From Planctomycetota bacterium (GTDB lineage Bacteria > Planctomycetota > Phycisphaerae > UBA1845): a stretch of DNA of 5,371 bases. Below, one piece after another: positions 1-5,114 of this stretch. The translations under genes and the position numbers were made by a program. The stretch lies in assembly GCA_022561255.1 (NCBI GenBank), contig JADFRO010000232.1, forward strand, positions 1-5,371, written 5' to 3'. The notes under the pieces are model-generated. The model saw only the letters and a program-made list of their open reading frames with translations. It searched no databases and was not told the origin of the DNA. Each line of letters begins with the position of its first letter. The stretch's first letter is position 1.

Positions 1-17
1 TACCCACCTGGAATTTC

Positions 18-46
18 TTGACCCAAACGTCCGATTTCGCTACACT
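18..46 (+). promoter_or_regulatory. sigma70-type promoter for the Cys-rich repeat gene
   Basis: The -35 box TTGACC (18-23) matches the TTGACA consensus at 5 of 6 positions. The -10 box TACACT (41-46) matches TATAAT at 4 of 6. The gap between them is exactly 17 bases, the optimum. Transcription would start near 53, giving a leader of about 97 bases before the ATG at 150. The stretch is less GC-rich than its surroundings. It is the only good box pair I found upstream of the gene, and no operator is visible beside it. Confidence 0.6.
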
Positions 47-61
47 CGACGTTTAGCTGTT

Positions 62-90
62 GTTGCGAAGTGCCAACCATTCTTCGCAGC
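62..90 (+). promoter_or_regulatory. 5' leader stem-loop
   Basis: GTTGCGAAG (62-70) pairs with CTTCGCAGC (82-90) over nine bases, with one G-U pair, closing an 11-base loop. It lies about ten bases after the predicted transcription start and well upstream of the ribosome binding site. It would therefore not occlude initiation directly. A structure this close to the 5' end often protects an mRNA from decay, but that role is inferred. No riboswitch family is recognisable. Confidence 0.35.
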
Positions 91-136
91 TACGCACGAA
101 AAACAAGAGTTCTGAGCGCCGGGCGGCTTCCGGCGC

Positions 137-142
137 AGGAGG
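137..142 (+). promoter_or_regulatory. ribosome binding site that fixes the start at 150
   Basis: A full AGGAGG Shine-Dalgarno core lies seven bases before ATG 150. The open frame continues upstream to a TTG at 60, but that codon has no Shine-Dalgarno. A signal peptide also begins exactly at 150, so the binding site and the export signal agree on the shorter start. Confidence 0.85.
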
Positions 143-149
143 AGAAGCG

Positions 150-2567
150 ATGTCCAGAAGCACGCTGCAATCGACCTGTCTCTTTTCGTTTCTTGCGATC
201 AGTGTCATCGCGTCCCCAACGTACGCCGCTACGCAGGCGTGTTGTTTTCGCTCCAGCGGAACGTGCGCGGACCTGACCCGTAACGACTGTGACGCGAAGG
301 GCGGTCGTCCTCTCGGCCGTAGAACAACGTGCGCGAAGTCCGACTGCACCAGCGACGATGCCGCGTGCTGTTTTTCAGACCAACGCTGCATTGACTTGTC
401 TTCTTCCGAGTGCCGCGCGGAAGGTGGCCGCACGCTCTTTGGAACTCTATGCGACGTAGCCGACTGCACTCCGCCGACACAAGCGTGCTGCTATGACGAC
501 GGAGGTTGCGACGACATCTCTCGGACGGATTGCCGTGCGAACGGCGGGCGACCGAGCGGGCGAGATACTTCCTGCGAATCGACCGTCTGTGAACAACGGA
601 CGGCGGCTTGCTGTTTCAAGGCGGGCGAATGCACGGACGTGACCCCCCTCACCTGCTTCGGCGACGGCGGCCGTCCGCAGGGGCCCGGTTCTCTTTGTTC
701 CGAAACGACGTGCGGACCAGACACGGTGGCCTGTTGTTTCGCGGATGGATCGTGTGACGACGTGTCCGCGCGTGACTGTCGCGAGCTCGGCGGTCGACCG
801 GGCGATACGGACAGCGTCTGCAAAACAACCGTTTGCGAAGTCCGGACGGGTGCATGCTGTTTCGCCGACGGGGGCTGCGACGACCTCCTATCGCTCGACT
901 GTTTCGGTCAGGGTGGTCGACCACAAGGCGCGGGGACAAGCTGTGCGAAGGCGACGTGCGAGGTTACGCTCGGCGCCTGCTGCATCCTGGACTTACCGTG
1001 CGAGACGCTTACGTCACTCGATTGTTTCGGGCGTGGTGGCAGGCCGTTGGGAGCGGGAACGGTTTGCTCGGACGACATCTGTCTTCCTGCCACCGTTGCG
1101 TGCTGTTTCAACGACGGATTGTGTGAAGACCTGCCGTCGATCGACTGTCGCAGCGCCGGCGGCCGGCCGGGAGCGACCGATTCGGAATGTGCTTCGACAA
1201 CGTGCGACGTCCTCATCGGTGCTTGCTGCAAACCTGACCTTCCGTGCGAAGAGCTGACCTCCATCGCCTGCATCAGTGACGGAGGCCGGCCGTTGGGAGC
1301 TGGCACAGTCTGCTCCGACACAGCATGCGACCCCGTTACGGCTTCCTGCTGCTTTGAAGACGGCGGCTGCGAAGACTTGCCTCCGATCGACTGTCGCAAT
1401 GCCGGTGGTCGACCGGGGATGGTCGATTCGGAGTGCGCTTCGACAAAGTGCGACGTACTCATCGGCGCATGCTGCGCACCCGACCTTCCATGTGAAGAGT
1501 TGACGGCAATCCAGTGCTTCGACGCGGGTGGACGGCCGCAGGGGGCCGGAACGCTGTGTGCCGACACGACGTGTGGACCGCAACGCGTCGCCTGCTGCTT
1601 CGACGACGGCGGATGCGACGACCTGGTAGCCATCGACTGCCGAGCTGCGGGCGGGCGTCCGGGCGACGCGGGCACGACGTGCAAAACCGTAACGTGTGAG
1701 GTTCGACTCGGCGTTTGCTGCTTCGAGGGTGCTCCTTGCGAAGAGTTAACGGCGATCGAGTGCCTAAGTCTCGGAGGCCGTCCGCTAGCCGCGGGGACCG
1801 TTTGCAGCGATACAGCGTGTCAGCCGGCAACCGTCGCATGCTGCTTCTCCGACGGTTCGTGCTCTGATTCACCGGCGATTGAGTGTCTACAATCGGGGGG
1901 AATTCCCGGCGAAACCGACTCGGGCTGCGCCACGGCCAAGTGCGTACAAACATCCCGTGCTTGCTGTCTTCCGGACGAAAGCTGCGAGGATTTGCGATCG
2001 TTTGAATGCCGCGGTCTCGATGGTCGCCCTCAGGAAGAGGGTAGCTTGTGCGAAACGGTAAATTGCGGTCCGATCACGTTTGCTTGCTGTTTCGAGGACG
2101 GTTCGTGTTCCGACCTGACCACGCTGACCTGTTTCCAGTCGGACGGACGATCCAACACCGACGGCGCATGCAACGAAGTTGATTGCCCGCGATTGACCCG
2201 CGCCTGCTGCCTTGAGGACGGTAGTTGTGCCGATTTACGGTCGATCGACTGCTTTGGGCGGAACGGCGTTTCCCAGGCGGAGGGCAGTGAATGCGCTTCG
2301 ACAACGTGCCAGCCGCTAACGATCGCCTGCTGCTTCGAAAACGGCGCCTGTGACGACCTGCGCCCGACGGCGTGTCGCAGCGCCGGCGGACGATCCGACT
2401 CGACCGGTGCCTTCTGCTCCGAGATCACGTGTCCCGTTCTTGTCGTGGCGTGCTGCGCTGACGACGGCTCATGCACAATGGATCGCCCGCTCTCGTGCCG
2501 AAACGGCGGCGGAACGCCTCAGGCAGAGGGCAGCACCTGTAAGACCTTCGACTGTGCGGCGCCGTAG
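150..2567 (+). CDS. exported protein made of 19 six-cysteine repeats
   Basis: The protein has 805 residues and no recognised function. Residues 1-26 form a Sec signal peptide: a short basic start, a hydrophobic core LFSFLAISVIA and an A-x-A-like cleavage site ending TYA. There is no lipobox. Residues 27-805 are 19 tandem repeats of 40-44 residues, nearly all 41. The pattern is A-C-C-x5-C-x7-C-x(12-13)-C-x4-C, with a conserved acidic pair after the third cysteine and a GGRP turn. All six cysteines survive in all 19 copies, giving 114 in the mature chain. An even count and conserved spacing in an exported protein suggest a chain of small disulfide-locked modules. The mature chain is acidic and has no Trp or His and a single Tyr. 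No transmembrane segment, PEP-CTERM tail, LPXTG motif or catalytic domain is present, so it is probably free or non-covalently surface-bound. Similar repeats occur, as far as I recall, in planctomycete secreted proteins. A structural, adhesive or metal-binding role is conjecture. Confidence 0.9.
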   Translation: MSRSTLQSTCLFSFLAISVIASPTYAATQACCFRSSGTCADLTRNDCDAKGGRPLGRRTTCAKSDCTSDDAACCFSDQRCIDLSSSECRAEGGRTLFGTLCDVADCTPPTQACCYDDGGCDDISRTDCRANGGRPSGRDTSCESTVCEQRTAACCFKAGECTDVTPLTCFGDGGRPQGPGSLCSETTCGPDTVACCFADGSCDDVSARDCRELGGRPGDTDSVCKTTVCEVRTGACCFADGGCDDLLSLDCFGQGGRPQGAGTSCAKATCEVTLGACCILDLPCETLTSLDCFGRGGRPLGAGTVCSDDICLPATVACCFNDGLCEDLPSIDCRSAGGRPGATDSECASTTCDVLIGACCKPDLPCEELTSIACISDGGRPLGAGTVCSDTACDPVTASCCFEDGGCEDLPPIDCRNAGGRPGMVDSECASTKCDVLIGACCAPDLPCEELTAIQCFDAGGRPQGAGTLCADTTCGPQRVACCFDDGGCDDLVAIDCRAAGGRPGDAGTTCKTVTCEVRLGVCCFEGAPCEELTAIECLSLGGRPLAAGTVCSDTACQPATVACCFSDGSCSDSPAIECLQSGGIPGETDSGCATAKCVQTSRACCLPDESCEDLRSFECRGLDGRPQEEGSLCETVNCGPITFACCFEDGSCSDLTTLTCFQSDGRSNTDGACNEVDCPRLTRACCLEDGSCADLRSIDCFGRNGVSQAEGSECASTTCQPLTIACCFENGACDDLRPTACRSAGGRSDSTGAFCSEITCPVLVVACCADDGSCTMDRPLSCRNGGGTPQAEGSTCKTFDCAAP
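228..2564 (+). repeat. array of 19 coding repeats, about 123 bp each
   Basis: Unit starts are 228, 360, 480, 603, 726, 849, 972, 1095, 1218, 1341, 1464, 1587, 1710, 1833, 1956, 2079, 2199, 2322 and 2445. Most units are 123 bp. The first is 132 bp, and units 2, 16 and 19 are 120 bp, so all length changes are whole codons. Two subtypes alternate. One has GGRPxGAGT..C (units 4, 7, 9, 11, 13). The other has GGRPGxxDSxC or a close variant (5, 8, 10, 12, 14). From 15 to 19, odd units carry QxEGS and even units replace the GRP proline with Ser. Units 6 and 7 are both of the first type, a phase slip. First and last units are the most divergent. Confidence 0.9.
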
Positions 2568-2576
2568 CGCGTTTAA

Positions 2577-2646
2577 GGAGGCTGGGCGCGGCGAGGTGAG
2601 TCGCTCGCGTTAACGCATTCGCCGTGTTCGAATCTCGGATCCTCCG
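2577..2646 (+). pseudogene. tRNA-like relic (possibly tRNA-Ser-derived)
   Basis: GGAGGCT (2577-2583) can pair with ATCCTCC (2639-2645) at 6 of 7 positions, as an acceptor stem, followed by G (2646) in the discriminator position. CCGTG (2622-2626) and CTCGG (2634-2638) pair at 4 of 5 positions around TTCGAAT, a canonical T-loop, with the exact spacing expected between T-arm and acceptor. A weak D-arm can be drawn, but no 5-bp stem with a 7-base anticodon loop exists in the remaining bases. The total of 70 bases is too short for a class II tRNA. The 3' end reads GACC, not GCCA. The GGAGG start and G73 recall tRNA-Ser. A decayed tRNA, or a tRNA 3' end left by integration, fits best; chance resemblance is possible. 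Confidence 0.3.
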
Positions 2647-2669
2647 ACCTTCGAGCAACATCGAACGTG

Positions 2670-2700
2670 GAGCCACCGCGCGGGCTAAAGCCCGCGGCTC
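2670..2700. repeat. REP-like intergenic palindrome
   Basis: The core GCGGGCTAAAGCCCGC (2680-2695) is a 6-bp perfect stem with a TAAA loop. GAGCC (2670-2674) and GGCTC (2696-2700) extend it across a five-base bulge. It sits between the convergent stop codons at 2567 and 2740. There is no T-run on the 3' side of either strand, so it is not a classic intrinsic terminator, although a hairpin here could still act at both 3' ends. Palindromes built on a CGGGCTnnAGCCCG core are, to my recollection, dispersed in many copies in planctomycete and some other GC-rich genomes. Confidence 0.5.
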
Positions 2701-2739
2701 GGGGGAAACCTGTCGATCGATGCGTGACGAAGCGCTGAG

Positions 2740-4251
2740 TCAAACGTCGGCGTAGCGTTTCAAGACGGTGCGGACGGTTTCGACGAGTTGATCTCGTGCG
2801 ACAGCGATTTGCGCCGGTTGCTGCTCAAGCCATCGCTTTCGGTCTGAGCCGATTTCGGCGGAAAGCTCATCGCCCAGTCGAAGATCCTTGATGGATACCT
2901 GCCCGGCTTGGAGTTCATCATCACCCATCACCACAGCAGCGATCTTGCCGGTGTCGCTCGCATACTTGAACTGCTTCCCGATCCCCTGATTGCCGACGTA
3001 CAGCTCGGTCGCCACACCGGCGGAACGAAGCTCGGCTACGATGCGTTGGTATTGCTTCGTAAGATTCTCATCAAGACGCGTCACAAGAACGTCGGTCGTG
3101 GTTGAGCGCGTGTCGGTCTTGCCCAGCATCTTGAGCGCGGCGAGCAACCGATCGATGCCGATGGAAGCACCCGTAGCGGGCACCTTTTGGGCGGTGAATC
3201 GCTCAACCAGATCGTCGTAGCGCCCGCCGCCGAAGACGCTGCCGAACTGTTTGGTCACCCCGGCGTCGTCGACGACCTCAAACGTAAGCGCCCCCTCGAA
3301 CACCGGCCCCGTATAGTAAGCAAGACCTCGAACGACGGTCGGATCGATGATCGCCCGATCGACGCCGTAGCCTGCGCCGTCAAGAGCGTCGTCGATCTGC
3401 CGAAGTTCGTCGACGCCCTCTCGCCCCACCGCACTATCGCCGACGAGTCGCTCCAACTCATCGCAAACGGTCCTACGCGACTCCTGCGAAGCGCAGCTCT
3501 CGGACTCGATACCGAGGTAGCTCAACACGATGTCAATCTGTGAGGTTGTTAAACCAACCCCGGCGGTAAAATCACCCGACTCGTCCTTGCGACCTTTTCC
3601 GAGCAGGGCCTTGACGCCCTCCAACCCGACCCGATCCAGCTTGTCGATCGAACGAAGGACATTGGCCGACACCTCCGGCGACAGCGGTTGCCCCCCTCCC
3701 ACTGTCTCAAGCACGCCGTTTAGCACTTTGCGATCATTAATCCTAACGATGTAGCTGCCTCGTGCGATTCCAAGCGCTTCCAACGTGTCGCACATGACCA
3801 TGCAACACTCAGCGTCAGCCAGCATCGACGACGTGCCGACGGAGTCGAAGTCGAACTGATAGAACTCGCGAAAGCGACCCGGGCCAGGCTTTTCAACACG
3901 AAACACGGGACCGACCTGATAACGACGGAAGGGTCTGGGAAGTAGTGGATTCATCGCGACGTAGCGAGACAGCGGTGCGGTAAGGTCGTAGCGAAGGGCA
4001 ATCCACTCTTCGTCCTCATCACGAAAGGCGAAGATCCCGCCGTCGACCTGATCCGCCTCGGGCAAGTATTTTCCCAATGCGTCGACGTATTCCAGCATCG
4101 GCGTCTCAAGCGGAGTGAAACCGTACCCCTCGTAGACTTTGCGGATGCGGCGAATCATGCCGTCGCGTGCGAGTACGTCCGCAGCGTCGATGTCGCGGAA
4201 TCCCTTGAGTCGCCTCGGCTTTGTGCGAGTTTTTCTGTTCTTATCGGCCAC
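2740..4251 (-). CDS. hisS: histidyl-tRNA synthetase, alphaproteobacterial-type
   Basis: This class II synthetase activates histidine with ATP and charges tRNA-His in the cytoplasm. From the GTG at 4251 it has 503 residues. The N-terminal catalytic core opens with RLKGFRDI. It contains RYDLT at 87-91, the motif 2 arginine at 118 followed by EKPGPGRFREF, and the histidine-specific loop RGLAYY at 308-313. GGGRYDDLVERF lies at 341-352 and motif 3, GASIGIDR, at 361-368. Residues from about 384 form the C-terminal anticodon-binding domain. E. coli-type enzymes have RPEGT where this has RYDLT, ERPQKGR where this has EKPGPGR, and RGLDYY where this has RGLAYY. The motifs instead match the divergent alphaproteobacterial class, including the KDESGDF insert at 222-228. 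A GTG at 4260 is in frame, but the Shine-Dalgarno abuts it with no gap, so 4251 is preferred. The gene lies downstream of cobA on the same strand. Confidence 0.95.
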   Translation of the reverse strand: MADKNRKTRTKPRRLKGFRDIDAADVLARDGMIRRIRKVYEGYGFTPLETPMLEYVDALGKYLPEADQVDGGIFAFRDEDEEWIALRYDLTAPLSRYVAMNPLLPRPFRRYQVGPVFRVEKPGPGRFREFYQFDFDSVGTSSMLADAECCMVMCDTLEALGIARGSYIVRINDRKVLNGVLETVGGGQPLSPEVSANVLRSIDKLDRVGLEGVKALLGKGRKDESGDFTAGVGLTTSQIDIVLSYLGIESESCASQESRRTVCDELERLVGDSAVGREGVDELRQIDDALDGAGYGVDRAIIDPTVVRGLAYYTGPVFEGALTFEVVDDAGVTKQFGSVFGGGRYDDLVERFTAQKVPATGASIGIDRLLAALKMLGKTDTRSTTTDVLVTRLDENLTKQYQRIVAELRSAGVATELYVGNQGIGKQFKYASDTGKIAAVVMGDDELQAGQVSIKDLRLGDELSAEIGSDRKRWLEQQPAQIAVARDQLVETVRTVLKRYADV

Positions 4252-4259
4252 GCCAAACA

Positions 4260-4266
4260 CTCCACC
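4260..4266 (-). promoter_or_regulatory. ribosome binding site deciding the hisS start
   Basis: Read on the minus strand this is GGTGGAG. It lies eight bases before the GTG at 4251, a good distance. It overlaps the first base of the alternative GTG at 4260, which it therefore cannot serve. The 5' part of the 4252-4346 gap shows no convincing promoter and no terminator after cobA, so hisS is probably read from upstream. Confidence 0.55.
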
Positions 4267-4346
4267 GACAGCGCCCTAGCGCCGACCGGTGCAGTAAGTC
4301 TATCGGTGATGTCTTGCGTGTCTAGGAGCCTGCCCGTTGGGAGGAA

Positions 4347-5114
4347 TCAGCCGGCGAGCGCTTCTTGGATCGCGACGACCGAGCGAGTCGCCTCGGCGGC
4401 GACGTCTCCAATCACCGTTGTCATCGGAGCGGACAGACCGTCGCGCCGGACGGCCTCGACGATTTCGCTGAGTGTGGCCACCGTCACCCGCTGCTGCGCG
4501 GTCGTACCCTGCTCGATGCACGCCGTGGGCGTGGTCGAAGAGCGGCCCGCGGCCATGAGCGCCTCGATGAAATCGGGGAGGTTCGAGTGCCCCATGAGTA
4601 CGATCAAAGTGTCGATGGCTGCGAGCGCGCCGAAGTCATGACCACGCTCGGTTTCACCAGCCGCTGTAGTTGCAGTAAGTACGGCGAAGGAACGCGCAAC
4701 GCCTCGTAGCGTTACGGGAATCCCCGCCATCGCCGGCACGGCTATGGCACTACTGACACCGGGAACCACTACGCAGTCGATGCCCGCGTCGCGGCAAGCG
4801 CAAAGTTCCTCGTAGCCACGCCCCAGCACGAAGGGATCGCCGCCCTTCAAACGCACGACACAACGTCCGCGCGAAGCGTGCTCGATCAGAAGAGCGTTGA
4901 TTCGATCCTGCGACAAGCCAAACCGACCACATCGCTTGCCGGCGTTGATGAGCTCCGCGCCGTCGCGTGCTCCGGTGAGCAGCTCAGGCGAAATGAGTCG
5001 GTCATGAAGAATCACGTCCGCCTCGCTAAGGAGCGTAGCACCGCGTACGGTTATCAGTTCGGGATCGCCCGGCCCTGCGCCGACCAGATAGACGATGCCA
5101 CCCGCCGTTCGCAT
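4347..5114 (-). CDS. cobA: uroporphyrinogen-III C-methyltransferase (SUMT)
   Basis: The enzyme transfers two methyl groups from S-adenosylmethionine to C2 and C7 of uroporphyrinogen III, giving precorrin-2, the shared precursor of siroheme and cobalamin. It has 255 residues, the normal size of a stand-alone SUMT. Family motifs appear in order: VYLVGAGPGDPELITVRG at 8-25, a glycine-rich SAM loop; ADVILHDRL at 32-40; GKRCG at 59-63; VVRLKGGDPFVLGRGYEE at 86-103; VVPGVSSAIAVPAMAGIPVT at 116-135; and LMGHSNL at 173-179. There is no fused CysG dehydrogenase/ferrochelatase domain and no HemD domain, so oxidation, chelation or ring closure must come from other genes. The ATG shares its A with the TGA of the upstream ORF, and GGGAGG lies seven bases before it. 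Tight coupling to an upstream gene fits a tetrapyrrole operon. Corrin-ring C20 or C11 methyltransferases are related alternatives but fit less well. Confidence 0.93.
   Translation of the reverse strand: MRTAGGIVYLVGAGPGDPELITVRGATLLSEADVILHDRLISPELLTGARDGAELINAGKRCGRFGLSQDRINALLIEHASRGRCVVRLKGGDPFVLGRGYEELCACRDAGIDCVVVPGVSSAIAVPAMAGIPVTLRGVARSFAVLTATTAAGETERGHDFGALAAIDTLIVLMGHSNLPDFIEALMAAGRSSTTPTACIEQGTTAQQRVTVATLSEIVEAVRRDGLSAPMTTVIGDVAAEATRSVVAIQEALAG

Noticed and set aside
60..149. Extension of the repeat gene to a TTG start at 60
   Set aside because: No Shine-Dalgarno precedes it, it would bury the signal peptide 30 residues in, and it overlaps the leader stem-loop. ATG 150 has AGGAGG at ideal spacing.
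908..1684. A 258-codon open frame on the minus strand opposite the repeat array, itself repetitive
   Set aside because: It is the mirror of the tandem repeat: the periodic GC-rich codon pattern keeps the antisense frame open. It has no ribosome binding site and no protein-like domain, and it lies wholly inside a clear gene.
228..2564. Metallothionein-like metal binding by the cysteine repeats
   Set aside because: The cysteines are not in CxC or CxxC clusters, the protein is exported to an oxidising compartment, and the mature chain has no histidine; disulfides are more likely.
2445..2567. C-terminal sorting signal (PEP-CTERM, LPXTG or membrane anchor) on the repeat protein
   Set aside because: The protein ends with the last cysteine of repeat 19 plus Ala-Ala-Pro; no hydrophobic segment or basic tail follows.
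2577..2646. A functional tRNA gene
   Set aside because: No anticodon stem-loop can be folded, one pair is broken in each of the acceptor and T stems, and the length is too short.
2670..2700. Rho-independent terminator
   Set aside because: Neither strand has a run of T after the hairpin; a REP-like element is the safer description.
3187..3543. A 118-codon plus-strand frame opposite hisS
   Set aside because: Antisense shadow of a complete, well-conserved synthetase gene; no ribosome binding site or recognisable domain.
4306..4709. Plus-strand open frames opposite the 3' half of cobA
   Set aside because: Arg- and Ser-rich translations typical of antisense reading in GC-rich coding DNA, with no conserved motif.
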